Shown here piece by piece: positions 27,062 through 34,790 of a stretch of 64,000 nucleotides of DNA. Made by a program: the position numbers and the translations under genes. The stretch comes from a virus, in the IMG/VR virus record IMGVR_UViG_3300021373_002652, positions 1 through 64,000 of that record; one strand, 5' to 3'. How positions within the stretch are numbered: position 1 is the stretch's first letter; each line of letters opens with the position of its first letter. The notes under the pieces are model-generated. The model saw only the letters and a program-made list of their open reading frames with translations. It was not told the origin of the DNA and made no database searches.

Positions 27062-27811
27062 CTATAAATAATCAGTATCTATATAATCATCTTTACTCCA
27101 AAATGATTTAGTTTTTTCACTTCTAAAATCACCATATTCAAGATAGTCATTTAACATTTTTTTCTGGTGTGTTTTCATTACATTTACAACTTTAGTAATG
27201 TAGTGAGTTTTACAATCGGTCATTTCTCTAATGAGAAGATATAAATGTTTTTTGTTAAAGTTTTCTATATGTTCACTTCTTCTAAATAATTCCAATACCG
27301 CATCTGCTATTTGTAAATCTCTTTTCTTAGTGAATACTGAGTTTAGATTTTCATCCCAATATTCTAACATAAGTTGTTTAAAATCTTTGAACTCATTATT
27401 CTCTTCTACTTCTGTAAAATCATTTTCAGGATTCCATGTTTCTGGCATTTCTGAAAGAAGTGCGTTTTGTTTCCATCTTTTGTAGTTACCATTATTCTTT
27501 AAAATTAAATGGTTCTTTGCAATAATAGTGAAGTAAGAAAATGCTCTACCCTTACCTTCTTTAAACATATGCATTTTTTCTACCATTGTAGAAACTACTT
27601 CCGTTTGGATATCTTTTTTTGGTACATCAAAATATGAAAACTTGAAAGTATTAATAACATTTTCCGCAAGTTTTTCGAATGGATACTTAATTCGTTCTTC
27701 ATAAATTACAGACCGTATTTTTGGGTCATCACAATTATTATATTCAACTATTGCTTCTTGTGCAGGTGTACCAAAATATATTTTGGATTTTTTTCTTCTT
27801 TTCTTTGGCAT
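27062..27811 (-). CDS. Late transcription sigma factor, T4 gp55-like
   Basis: 249 aa. A basic N-terminus (K-K-R-R-K-K-S-K) is followed by a sigma region-2-like segment: K-Y-P-F-E-K-L-A-E-N-V-I-N-T, then K-D-I-Q-T-E-V-V-S-T-M-V-E-K, then F-S-Y-F-T-I-I-A-K-N-H-L-I (residues about 90-105), as in gp55 of T4-like phages. The C-terminal 100 residues are helical. It would direct host RNA polymerase to late promoters; the ATATTTATA motif in front of virion genes is the natural candidate site (inference). Gene order: between the 91-aa membrane protein and the carbamoyltransferase. Confidence 0.85.
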   Translation of the reverse strand: MPKKRRKKSKIYFGTPAQEAIVEYNNCDDPKIRSVIYEERIKYPFEKLAENVINTFKFSYFDVPKKDIQTEVVSTMVEKMHMFKEGKGRAFSYFTIIAKNHLILKNNGNYKRWKQNALLSEMPETWNPENDFTEVEENNEFKDFKQLMLEYWDENLNSVFTKKRDLQIADAVLELFRRSEHIENFNKKHLYLLIREMTDCKTHYITKVVNVMKTHQKKMLNDYLEYGDFRSEKTKSFWSKDDYIDTDYL

Positions 27812-27812
27812 A

Positions 27813-28088
27813 TTATAATTCGTTATTTAAATCTTCTACTATTTTTTTTAATTCGTTAAAGGTAACCCCAACCTCATCATCCTTTTCAAAGGCTTCTCTA
27901 TTGTCTAATTTTCGCATTTTATCTAAAGAAATACTAACCCTATCTCTAATTGAATATATTGTTTCAACAACTCTATCTTCGAGTTGTTCATTTTGGCGTA
28001 TAAGGTTTCGTACACCTACCAATAATATTAAGTTTAATAATACTGAAAAACCTATAACGATATTATAGGTTGTAAATAATTCTAACAT
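27813..28088 (-). CDS. Small membrane-anchored coiled-coil protein
   Basis: 91 aa. One hydrophobic segment at about residues 10-25 (I-V-I-G-F-S-V-L-L-N-L-I-L-L-V) followed by a charged helical domain. Resembles other single-span coiled-coil proteins in this window (50837-51184, 51283-51600). It is 1 nt upstream of the sigma-factor gene and 7 nt after the transglycosylase-like gene. Function unknown. Confidence 0.62.
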   Translation of the reverse strand: MLELFTTYNIVIGFSVLLNLILLVGVRNLIRQNEQLEDRVVETIYSIRDRVSISLDKMRKLDNREAFEKDDEVGVTFNELKKIVEDLNNEL

Positions 28089-28095
28089 AACTTTT

Positions 28096-28698
28096 TTAAT
28101 TTAATTTTATATCATAACCACTAAACTTATCCATGTAAGAAGTGATTTTTGTTCCATTACCATCTCTAAACACCTTACCATTTCTAAAGTATCTTTTTAC
28201 AGAACCCTGTCCTCCGAGGTGAGCCGCGGCTAATATACCACTTTCAGAAATATACATACCATCAATTGTTTCTCCATCGAATAAATCAATATACTTTTGT
28301 AGTTTTTCTTTGTTGTGATTTAATAAAGCCATCATTGCTGAATCTTGTAGTTGTGGATTACTAAGGAATTCATTTTTAGAAACATCAAATCCTAAACCTT
28401 TTAATGTTGATTTACCGAATTGATATCTACCCATGTATCCCCATTTGTTTGTGATATCATATCTGTTACCACTTTCTCTAAATCCTATATCACTTAAGAA
28501 CCTTTGTAGTTCATCATCATGATATTGTTGGATTCTTTCTTCTTCGAGTTTTTTTAATTCTAACTCTTGAATCTTTTTTTGTTCTTGTAATTCTTGTAAT
28601 GTTATTTCTGAAGCTTTAAATTCAGAATTCATTGCCGAATCAATCATTCCAACCGATAGTAGTGAAACTATCAACGTAAATATAATGTGTTTTTTCAT
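28096..28698 (-). CDS. Secreted lytic transglycosylase-like protein (SLT fold)
   Basis: 200 aa from the ATG at 28698. I chose this start over the in-frame ATG at 28722 because AGAGGAGA lies 6 nt before it and the promoter's -7 box ends at 28729. The N-terminus is a signal peptide (M-K-K-H then a hydrophobic core to about residue 18). A charged helix follows, then an SLT-type domain: G-F-R-E75-S-G-N-R-Y, G-Y-M-G-R-Y-Q-F-G, and A-A-H-L-G-G-Q-G-S-V near the end. Glu75 is the likely catalytic acid. It would cleave peptidoglycan in the periplasm, as an exported endolysin. Confidence 0.78.
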   Translation of the reverse strand: MKKHIIFTLIVSLLSVGMIDSAMNSEFKASEITLQELQEQKKIQELELKKLEEERIQQYHDDELQRFLSDIGFRESGNRYDITNKWGYMGRYQFGKSTLKGLGFDVSKNEFLSNPQLQDSAMMALLNHNKEKLQKYIDLFDGETIDGMYISESGILAAAHLGGQGSVKRYFRNGKVFRDGNGTKITSYMDKFSGYDIKLN

Positions 28699-28728
28699 AA
28701 AGTCTCCTCTTTGATTAAACATACTTCA

Positions 28729-28759
28729 CTAATATACGAAAAAAATTTCATATATCCAA
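28729..28759 (-). promoter_or_regulatory. Early/middle promoter before the transglycosylase operon
   Basis: TTGG (28759-28756), 19-nt spacer ending TTTTTTTCG, TATATTAG (28736-28729). One position deviates from TATATTTG. Drives a unit that includes the transglycosylase, late sigma factor and carbamoyltransferase. Confidence 0.78.
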
Positions 28760-28780
28760 ATAAAAACGGAAAAATTTTAA

Positions 28781-29032
28781 TTATGCTTCTCCATGTGGGC
28801 CGAAGTACATCCCACTAATAACTACATCTTCACCTAATTCTGAAGATTCTTCTTGTAGTGAATCGAGAATATTATCCATATCATCGATATTTTTTTGTAT
28901 CTTAGATTCTAACTCTTTTTCTGTAATCATACCATTCTCTAATATAACATCAATAAGTGTTTGCATGATAATATTCTGAGTTAATAATCTATCATTTAAT
29001 TTTTTTATTGCCACCTTTGATATTGAGTTCAT
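28781..29032 (-). CDS. Hypothetical helical protein
   Basis: 83 aa, acidic, mostly helical, no domain recognised. The ATG at 29032 overlaps the next gene upstream by 41 nt; an internal Met at base 28966 would remove the overlap, so the start is uncertain. Lies just upstream of the promoter at 28729-28759. Confidence 0.55.
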   Translation of the reverse strand: MNSISKVAIKKLNDRLLTQNIIMQTLIDVILENGMITEKELESKIQKNIDDMDNILDSLQEESSELGEDVVISGMYFGPHGEA

Positions 29033-29258
29033 CTAATAATTCCTTTATTGTGTTTGGGTCATCCTGTCCAAAAACTAAATCTCCAAATGCTTTTGTTATT
29101 GATTTGTTACCATAACCAATGGCGGATGCCATTCTTACACAGACTATTTTGTATTCATTAATGTCCATATCATCTGGTACATCAAGCTCTACTTTATTAG
29201 CTTCTCTATTGTTCTCGATAAAATCCTTGTCTGTATATGTAAATATAAGTTTTCCCAT
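28992..29258 (-). CDS. Hypothetical protein
   Basis: 88 aa. A short beta strand (L-I-F-T-Y-T), then an acidic D-V-P-D-D-M-D segment and helices, ending in a Lys-rich tail. No domain recognised. It follows peptide deformylase by 12 nt and is probably in the same transcript. Confidence 0.6.
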   Translation of the reverse strand: MGKLIFTYTDKDFIENNREANKVELDVPDDMDINEYKIVCVRMASAIGYGNKSITKAFGDLVFGQDDPNTIKELLDELNIKGGNKKIK

Positions 29259-29270
29259 GTTTTCGTTTAA

Positions 29271-29882
29271 TTATAAGATTTCCGCACCTAACTTTAACAT
29301 AGGTTCTGCCTTCTTGTATTTCATAAATTCGGTATCTCCACTTGGTAATTTAACCATTACTCTTTCGTTTCTACCATATTTTTTTGCTCGAGTAATAGTT
29401 TGAGTATATCTTCTTGATGAGTCTGTAATTAGAACTCCATTTAGATGGTCTATCTCATGTTGAGCACAAACTGTTTCCAACAACCCTTCATCAGAAAAGA
29501 ACTCATTAGAATCTTTCCAATCTGTTTTTGTTGGTGAAAACTCTACTATACCTAAGTTATCTGTTTCAACTTTAAATGATTTATGTCTTACTGTTTTAAC
29601 TGGTTTACGAATTGATTTTGGGATAGATAAACATTGTTCTACATAAGCAACAGTATCTTCTGATACTTCTAAAACCTTTGGGTTTATCAATACTAAAGGC
29701 TCAGTAACGTTAATTACACACGCCCTAACATCTAATCCTATTTGGTTTGCCGATAATCCTATTCCTCCATGTTTTGTTAGTTCTTGTAATAGAGTTGTTG
29801 ATATTTCATCAATCTCTACTTGAGTCATGGGAGTTGGTTCAATTGCTTTTCTTATTTTATTTGGGTCTTTAATTAATCTCAT
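29271..29882 (-). CDS. def: Peptide deformylase
   Basis: 203 aa. All three metal/active-site motifs are present: G-I-G-L-S-A-N-Q near residues 40-47 (GxGLAAxQ), E-Q-C84-L-S in place of EGCLS, and Q141-H142-E-I-D-H146-L-N-G. Cys84, His142 and His146 bind the metal and Glu143 is catalytic. A roughly 20-residue insert before motif III and a C-terminal extension of about 50 residues set it apart from cyanophage deformylases, which are shorter. It removes the formyl group of nascent proteins; phage copies may favour phage protein maturation. It overlaps the upstream 72-aa gene by 4 nt. Confidence 0.93.
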   Translation of the reverse strand: MRLIKDPNKIRKAIEPTPMTQVEIDEISTTLLQELTKHGGIGLSANQIGLDVRACVINVTEPLVLINPKVLEVSEDTVAYVEQCLSIPKSIRKPVKTVRHKSFKVETDNLGIVEFSPTKTDWKDSNEFFSDEGLLETVCAQHEIDHLNGVLITDSSRRYTQTITRAKKYGRNERVMVKLPSGDTEFMKYKKAEPMLKLGAEIL

Positions 29883-30097
29883 TCAAATATGTTTAATTGA
29901 TTTGTAACTTTTTTTCTTGTTGAAGAAGGAGCTCCCCAACCTCTAACATAAACTGTTTTACCCTTGTCAGGTGATTCAAATATTTTTATATCTTTATGTT
30001 CTTCTAAAATTTTTTCTCTTCGTAAGTAAATCTCTCTTACTGCTTTACCAAGTTCCATATCATTTGGAAACTCTTTTACTAATCGTTCTATATCCAT
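29879..30097 (-). CDS. Hypothetical protein
   Basis: 72 aa from the ATG at 30097, which overlaps the nucleotidyltransferase stop by one base (TAATG), the usual coupled arrangement here; a longer in-frame start at 30133 would overlap by 37 nt and is less likely. A helical N-terminus (E-R-L-V-K-E-F-P-N-D-M-E-L) is followed by a short beta part (K-T-V-Y-V-R-G-W-G). No domain recognised. Confidence 0.6.
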   Translation of the reverse strand: MDIERLVKEFPNDMELGKAVREIYLRREKILEEHKDIKIFESPDKGKTVYVRGWGAPSSTRKKVTNQLNIFE

Positions 30098-30570
30098 TAT
30101 TCTGCTATATTTAAATATTTTTCTAATAACCATGATGAAGATTGAATCTTATCTCCCAATCCCCATACTGATTCTATTCCATATGAATTACATACATCAT
30201 TCTCTGGTGTGGTTGTTTCGGTTCTATCACCACCATTACCAAATGCCATTACACCTTTTGGTAAATCACCATTTTCGTGTATATACTTTCTTCTTGCATG
30301 GTCGATGAAATCTATTGCTGTATCATCTCCATGTATAAGTGGATTCATTATATAAACATAATCCACATCTCTTAAGGATTCCATTATGAAAGCTCTTTCA
30401 TCTTCTTTCATAAATGATTTCCCCTTTTTTCTATGTAACCAACTATCATTATTTAATCCTATCCAAACTTCATCTGCTAACTTTTTAGCATTTTGGATAC
30501 ACTCGATATGGCCTTTATGAACAGGGTCAAATCCTCCACTAATTAATATTACTTTGTATTTTTTTGCCAT
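30097..30570 (-). CDS. Cytidylyltransferase-like nucleotidyltransferase (HxGH family)
   Basis: 157 aa. G-G-F-D-P-V-H18-K-G-H21 near the N-terminus is the HxGH nucleotide-binding signature, followed by H-R-K-K-G-K-S-F-M and R at about residue 45-55. The family includes glycerol-3-phosphate cytidylyltransferase, the RfaE/HldE C-terminal domain and NMN adenylyltransferases. It activates a phosphate-bearing small molecule with CTP or ATP. In a phage with many decoration enzymes it could provide an activated sugar or polyol (inference). It has its own early promoter at 30589-30619. Confidence 0.82.
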   Translation of the reverse strand: MAKKYKVILISGGFDPVHKGHIECIQNAKKLADEVWIGLNNDSWLHRKKGKSFMKEDERAFIMESLRDVDYVYIMNPLIHGDDTAIDFIDHARRKYIHENGDLPKGVMAFGNGGDRTETTTPENDVCNSYGIESVWGLGDKIQSSSWLLEKYLNIAE

Positions 30571-30588
30571 TATAAACTATTTGTTATA

Positions 30589-30619
30589 CAAATATACGAA
30601 AATTATTTAACATATCCAA
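30589..30619 (-). promoter_or_regulatory. Early/middle promoter
   Basis: TTGG (30619-30616), 19-nt spacer ending TTTTCG, TATATTTG (30596-30589), 19 nt before the ATG at 30570. Confidence 0.85.
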
Positions 30620-30621
30620 AT

Positions 30622-31587
30622 TTATTTCCAATTAAATCCTGCACCCATGTGTCCATATGATGCTGATTCTCCAAATATTGGTTTTCTAAGTTCTAAGAAA
30701 TCTATAATTCCTTTTGGTGATAAATCATATCCTTTAATAAATTCATGTTCTCCATCAACGATTGCAGTTGCTTGTAGAGGTTGGTCATACCCAATTGCAT
30801 AAGCAAGTTGAACCATAACTTCTTTTACCTCTGGTCTTTGTTCTAATATATCCACCGCAATTCTTCTTCCCATATATGCCGCACTTCTATCTACCTTTGT
30901 AGAATCCTTACCACTAAACGCTCCTCCACCTATTGGAACTCTTGGGCCGTAATTATCTACTGCTAACTTTCTACCAGTTAATCCAGCATCAGCAGTAAAC
31001 CCACCAATGTTCCAATCACCTGCAGGATTACAATGTAATGATTCAATATGGTATTGTGGATATCTACTAAAGAATCCTCCGACTAACCCTTCTAACATTT
31101 CAGTTGGTGCATTTTGGAATGAACATACAACTCTTAGTGAGTTACCATTCATTGTTACTTGTGTCTTACCATCATATGGATATTTATCAAATACAAATTT
31201 ATTAAGTTCTCTTGATAGATAATATTCTTGTGGTAAGAATTGTTCGTTATCTCTACAAGCATAACCAATCATTATTCCTTGGTCACCTGCTCCACCAGTA
31301 TCAACTCCATTTGCAATCTCTGGTGATTGTGAGTTGATATTAATGATAACATTAATTGTATCATCCGTAGTTACATCATGAACTACCTTTACAATGTTTT
31401 CTCTTGTTACTACGGCGTTTGAAGTAACTTCTCCTGTGATATAAACTTCTCCCATACCACCACAAGTTTCAATTGCACATCGTGAGTTTGGGTCTTGTTG
31501 TAGGTGTAAATCTAAAAGTGTATCTGATATTCTATCACACATTTTGTCTGGGTGCATCGGTGATACACATTCTGCTGTTCTAATCAT
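30622..31587 (-). CDS. metK: S-adenosylmethionine synthetase, shortened phage form
   Basis: 321 aa, about 60 residues shorter than bacterial MetK. Diagnostic elements are kept: S-P-M-H-P-D-K near the N-terminus (HPDK), G98-G-A-G-D-Q-G104 and the G220-G-G-A-F-S-G-K-D228 P-loop-like signature, K-V-D-R-S-A-A-Y. It makes AdoMet from ATP and methionine, the donor for methyltransferases or polyamine synthesis. Shortening falls in the region between the two signatures. Phage copies are rare, so demand for AdoMet is implied; no methyltransferase is recognised in this window. It overlaps the PspC-like gene by 8 nt. Confidence 0.88.
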   Translation of the reverse strand: MIRTAECVSPMHPDKMCDRISDTLLDLHLQQDPNSRCAIETCGGMGEVYITGEVTSNAVVTRENIVKVVHDVTTDDTINVIININSQSPEIANGVDTGGAGDQGIMIGYACRDNEQFLPQEYYLSRELNKFVFDKYPYDGKTQVTMNGNSLRVVCSFQNAPTEMLEGLVGGFFSRYPQYHIESLHCNPAGDWNIGGFTADAGLTGRKLAVDNYGPRVPIGGGAFSGKDSTKVDRSAAYMGRRIAVDILEQRPEVKEVMVQLAYAIGYDQPLQATAIVDGEHEFIKGYDLSPKGIIDFLELRKPIFGESASYGHMGAGFNWK

Positions 31588-31768
31588 AATCTATTGAATT
31601 TGTTATAAGTGTTGTTATAATGTATAAAAGAAATATTGGTGCAGGACAAAAGAATAATATAATAAATACCAATCTCCATAACAATGGGTCTGTATCAAAA
31701 TATTCTCCTAAACCACCACATATACCTGATAGTATTCTGTTTGATTTACTTCTGTAAAATTTTTTCAT
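31580..31768 (-). CDS. PspC-domain membrane protein
   Basis: 62 aa. K-K-F-Y-R-S-K-S-N-R-I-L-S-G-I-C-G-G-L-G-type start: residues about 5-25 contain I-L-S-G-I-C-G-G-L-G-E-Y-F-D-T-D-P, the PspC signature, followed by one long hydrophobic stretch (L-V-F-I-I-L-F-F-C-P-A-P-I-F-L-L-Y). PspC proteins sense or counter inner-membrane stress in bacteria. A phage copy could stabilise the membrane during infection or act in takeover (inference). Its start codon overlaps the stop of the 36-aa gene (ATGA). Confidence 0.85.
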   Translation of the reverse strand: MKKFYRSKSNRILSGICGGLGEYFDTDPLLWRLVFIILFFCPAPIFLLYIITTLITNSIDYD

Positions 31769-31875
31769 TTACTTAATTTTTGTTGAAGTTTTTGGATTTG
31801 TGCCTTAATCTTCTGTGTTTGTGGTTTTATAAGTTTTAATTCTAAAATTTTTTTAATTATTTCTTTATTATCCAT
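31765..31875 (-). CDS. Very small coiled-coil protein (36 aa)
   Basis: 36 aa, Lys- and Gln-rich, all helical. The start at 31875 overlaps the stop of the preceding gene (ATGGATAA) and its own stop overlaps the PspC start by ATGA, the same coupled layout as its neighbours. No function is known. Short length makes this a moderate call. Confidence 0.5.
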   Translation of the reverse strand: MDNKEIIKKILELKLIKPQTQKIKAQIQKLQQKLSK

Positions 31876-32038
31876 TTTTTATTTGGTTTTTTAAATCTTT
31901 ATATTTTTTATTCCACTTAGAAATTTCTTCCTTATAACCTTCTTTAATTAATTCTTGTTTTTCAAGTTTTAATTTAAGTTCTTTATTTTCTTTTTCGAGT
32001 TGTTGAATCTTAATCTCGTATAATCTTTTATGTTCCAT
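31868..32038 (-). CDS. Small coiled-coil protein
   Basis: 56 aa from the ATG at 32038, chosen because it follows the stop of the previous gene directly; an in-frame ATG at 32083 would overlap that gene by 44 nt. Heptads of Leu, Lys and Glu (I-Q-Q-L-E-K-E-N-K-E-L-K-L-K-L-E) form a coiled coil. Function unknown. Confidence 0.6.
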   Translation of the reverse strand: MEHKRLYEIKIQQLEKENKELKLKLEKQELIKEGYKEEISKWNKKYKDLKNQIKNG

Positions 32039-32039
32039 C

Positions 32040-32276
32040 TTAATTACACTTATTTTTAATTTCATTATATAGTTCATCAGCATATCCTGCTGGATTTTCT
32101 ATATGTTGAGCAGTAGATTCCATTTTACCTATTAAACAATTTTTAAAATGTTTACCACTTTTACCTTTTAATAAAGTTTCTATTGCACATGCTTTCATCC
32201 AAGTTCTTGGGTCATTCCCTTGAACTGATTTTTTAACATTGTTAATTGCTTCAATACATATTACTGGATTTGCCAT
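32040..32276 (-). CDS. Hypothetical Cys-bearing helical protein
   Basis: 78 aa with four Cys (C7, C30, C47 and the penultimate residue), mostly helical. The Cys are too far apart for a simple zinc knuckle. Sits between two small helical/membrane genes downstream of thymidylate synthase. Not recognised. Confidence 0.58.
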   Translation of the reverse strand: MANPVICIEAINNVKKSVQGNDPRTWMKACAIETLLKGKSGKHFKNCLIGKMESTAQHIENPAGYADELYNEIKNKCN

Positions 32277-32279
32277 AAT

Positions 32280-32477
32280 TTATTTGTTTTTGTTTTTCAT
32301 TCCAAAGTAAGTTCCTAATATTCCTATTATACCTGTAATTGATATTTGTATCAAATGTATAATTGATTCATCTACTGGTCTGTTTTCTTTTAAAGAAATA
32401 ATAAAATCTCCTATTATTAACATTCCAAGTAAAATGATTATACCTATTGATAAAAGAAATACTATCTTATCTTTCAT
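32280..32477 (-). CDS. Two-span small membrane protein
   Basis: 65 aa. Two hydrophobic segments (about residues 5-27 and 43-58) with a charged loop, and a Lys/Asn tail. The topology could be that of a holin-like or inner-membrane effector protein. It follows the thymidylate synthase stop by one base, so it is cotranscribed with that gene, not with lysis genes, which argues for another role. Function unknown. Confidence 0.6.
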   Translation of the reverse strand: MKDKIVFLLSIGIIILLGMLIIGDFIISLKENRPVDESIIHLIQISITGIIGILGTYFGMKNKNK

Positions 32478-32478
32478 T

Positions 32479-33387
32479 TTAATTTGATAAAGGTGCTTTA
32501 ATACTTGGATGTGATTGGTAATTCAAAATCTCATAATCAAATTCACCGTTTAGAATATCTACATTTGATATATTCACATATGGTAATTCAAATGAACTTC
32601 TAACTCTTTGTTCTTCAGCCTGTTCTAAATGATTTAAATATAAATGAGTATCTCCTAAGTTTCCTATTAACTCACCTGGTTCTAAATTAGTTTCTTTACA
32701 TAATAGTAGTAATAACATCCCATAAGATGCAATATTAAATGGTAACCCTAAGAACGTATCAACACTTCTCTGATTCCATAGTAGTGATAATCTACCATCT
32801 TGAACATAACATTGGAATCCATAGTGACAAGGTGGAAGTGTCATCTCATCTATCCTTTGAACATTCCACGCATTAACCATCAATCTTCTACTATCAGGAT
32901 TTTCATTAATATTTTCTATAAGATTTTTAATCTGGTCTATTTTATATGTTGGTGATGAACCATATCTTTTACTAACACTTCTCCATTGTTTACCATAAAC
33001 AGGACCAAGTTCTCCCCATACTCTTGCAAAAGATTCATCTGTTTTAATTTTATCTACAAACTCTTTAAGTGTAAGTTCATCTCTATCGAGTTCATACATA
33101 CACGCTCTTTGATATTGTTTGTAAGCATCTCCATTCCAAATATTACATCCGTTATTAACAAGATATTTTATATTGGTATCTCCTTTGAGAAACCATTTCA
33201 GTTCTGTCATGATTGATTTTATTGCCATCTTCTTTGTTGTAAGAAGTGGAAATCCTTCACTCATCTTATGTCTTATTTGTTTACCGAAAATAGATTTTGT
33301 ACCTGTTCCAGTCCTATCGGTTTTTTCTTTTCCATCAAGTATTATTTCTTGAAGTAATTTTTGGTATTCTAAGTCTAAGTTATTCAT
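32479..33387 (-). CDS. Thymidylate synthase family protein (ThyA type)
   Basis: 302 aa from the ATG at 33387. The in-frame ATG at 33396 cannot be used because the promoter's -7 box (33401-33394) covers it. Core residues are present: R25 in D-R-T-G-T-G-T, L-G-P-V-Y-G-K-Q-W-R near 128-136, the catalytic C187 in L-P-P-C-H, Q-R-S-V-D-T-F-L-G-L-P-F-N218-I-A-S-Y. N218 is the dUMP-selecting Asn (dCMP hydroxymethylases have Asp here), so the substrate is probably dUMP. It makes dTMP, or hydroxymethyl-dUMP if it lacks reduction; the sequence does not decide. It works with the dCMP deaminase at 48993-49451. Confidence 0.88.
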   Translation of the reverse strand: MNNLDLEYQKLLQEIILDGKEKTDRTGTGTKSIFGKQIRHKMSEGFPLLTTKKMAIKSIMTELKWFLKGDTNIKYLVNNGCNIWNGDAYKQYQRACMYELDRDELTLKEFVDKIKTDESFARVWGELGPVYGKQWRSVSKRYGSSPTYKIDQIKNLIENINENPDSRRLMVNAWNVQRIDEMTLPPCHYGFQCYVQDGRLSLLWNQRSVDTFLGLPFNIASYGMLLLLLCKETNLEPGELIGNLGDTHLYLNHLEQAEEQRVRSSFELPYVNISNVDILNGEFDYEILNYQSHPSIKAPLSN

Positions 33388-33393
33388 ATTATA

Positions 33394-33424
33394 CAAATAT
33401 ACGAAATTTATTTTATATTTCCAA
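33394..33424 (-). promoter_or_regulatory. Early/middle promoter for thymidylate synthase
   Basis: TTGG (33424-33421), 19-nt spacer ending AAATTTCG, TATATTTG (33401-33394). It ends 7 nt before the ATG at 33387, implying a leaderless or near-leaderless message. Confidence 0.85.
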
Positions 33425-34790
33425 GTCTTTCTATTTCTTTTTTAATTTTTATATTCCAAGGCCCCCAAGTTATGTTATCTACCATCCACTTTCTATAATA
33501 TGGAGGAATAGATGCAACTGGTTTACCTTTATATTTTCCAAAGGTCATATAAACTTTTTCTATATCACCATCTTCGTTTTTCTTTTCTGAAAGGTTAATA
33601 CCTCCCTCTAAGTGGATTCCTATTTCGTGCATTGGAATACCTGTAAGTTGCTTTTTACCTTCTCCAAACAATTCCCATTCTTCACCACCAGTATCTTTGT
33701 AATAAAGTTCTTCTACTTTACCAAATCTTTCAACTGAACCTACAAAATCCACAACTAAACAATTTTCTTTTTGTGGATGAATACGAGTTCCTCTACCAAC
33801 AAACTGATACCACCAAGAGATTGATGATGTTGGTCTACCTGTAATCAAACAATCTAATTCAGGATAATCGAATCCAACTGTAAGTACATTAACTTGTACA
33901 ATAACTCGTATCTGTTGATTTCTAAACTCTTCAATAATTCTTTTTCTATCTTGAGTTGGTGTTCCACCATGTACTACTGCTGATTGTGGAATCTTTCTTG
34001 CAAGTTCTGTTGCTTGTTCTATCGTTGGTACTGCTACAAGAATTGATTTTCTATCATATACTTCTTCAACCTTCTTTACAATCTTATCACCAATGTTTTG
34101 GTTTTCATAAGAACGAGCAATAGATTCTTGTGTATATTCAGCACCACTTGAATTGTAAACTAAGGCACCTGTATCGAAATCATAAGACTGATATTCTAAA
34201 GGACTCCAATATTTTAACTTAACAATATCTTGAATCTGAGAAACATGAAGTATGTATTTAAAAAACGTTCCATGTTTAGAACGATTTGTTAACATCACCA
34301 ACTTTGAATATGGGCCAGTATCTCCCATGTTGGTTTGTAATTTTAAGGGGGTAGCAGTAAGACCAAGTACATGAGATGCTTTCATACCGTCCACAAACCT
34401 TCGAAGTTGACCGGATTTGTTCCTCGGATACCTATCACACTCATCGATTATAATCTTAGTGACCCCCATCTCTTTAAACTTATACGCTATATTGATAATA
34501 GAACCAATTGTTGCGTAAGTTACATCACCCATTTCTTTACTTCCCATTGAAGCAGAATAGATAGATGCCTCTCCTCCGAGAGTTATAAACTTGTTATAGT
34601 TTTGTTCTAATAATTCTTTAGAAGGTTGTAGAACCAAAATCTTTTCACCAAGTTCTTTTGCAATTGCAGCGATAACAATCGATTTACCGAAAGCAGTTGG
34701 TGCTACGATAATCGATGGTTTCATTTTTGGAGTTCGTAAAAACTCAACTCCAATTGCTACTGGTTCTATTTGGTTTTCTCTTAATTTCAA
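33408..34790 (-). CDS. Superfamily 2 helicase, UvsW-like, with C-terminal GKYKGK module
   Basis: 460 aa. Walker A P31-T-A-F-G-K-S37, D116-E-C-D119 box, T-A-T-P at 145-148, and motif VI Q-F-V-G-R-G-T-R near 330. As in UvsW/DEAD-DEAH helicases it would unwind branched DNA or R-loops and help switch from origin to recombination-dependent replication. The last 50 residues carry F-G-K-Y-K-G-K-P-V-A-S-I-P and Y-R-K-W-M-V-D-N, a small module known as a tail on ExoX-type exonucleases and stand-alone phage proteins; fusion to a helicase is notable. It overlaps the flavodoxin-fold gene by 4 nt. Confidence 0.85.
   Translation of the reverse strand: MKLRENQIEPVAIGVEFLRTPKMKPSIIVAPTAFGKSIVIAAIAKELGEKILVLQPSKELLEQNYNKFITLGGEASIYSASMGSKEMGDVTYATIGSIINIAYKFKEMGVTKIIIDECDRYPRNKSGQLRRFVDGMKASHVLGLTATPLKLQTNMGDTGPYSKLVMLTNRSKHGTFFKYILHVSQIQDIVKLKYWSPLEYQSYDFDTGALVYNSSGAEYTQESIARSYENQNIGDKIVKKVEEVYDRKSILVAVPTIEQATELARKIPQSAVVHGGTPTQDRKRIIEEFRNQQIRVIVQVNVLTVGFDYPELDCLITGRPTSSISWWYQFVGRGTRIHPQKENCLVVDFVGSVERFGKVEELYYKDTGGEEWELFGEGKKQLTGIPMHEIGIHLEGGINLSEKKNEDGDIEKVYMTFGKYKGKPVASIPPYYRKWMVDNITWGPWNIKIKKEIERLGNIK

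Noticed and set aside
32479-33396. Thymidylate synthase as a dCMP hydroxymethylase (T4 gp42-like)
   Set aside because: Residue 218 is Asn, as in dUMP-specific enzymes; T4 gp42-type enzymes have Asp at this position. A dUMP hydroxymethylase remains possible.
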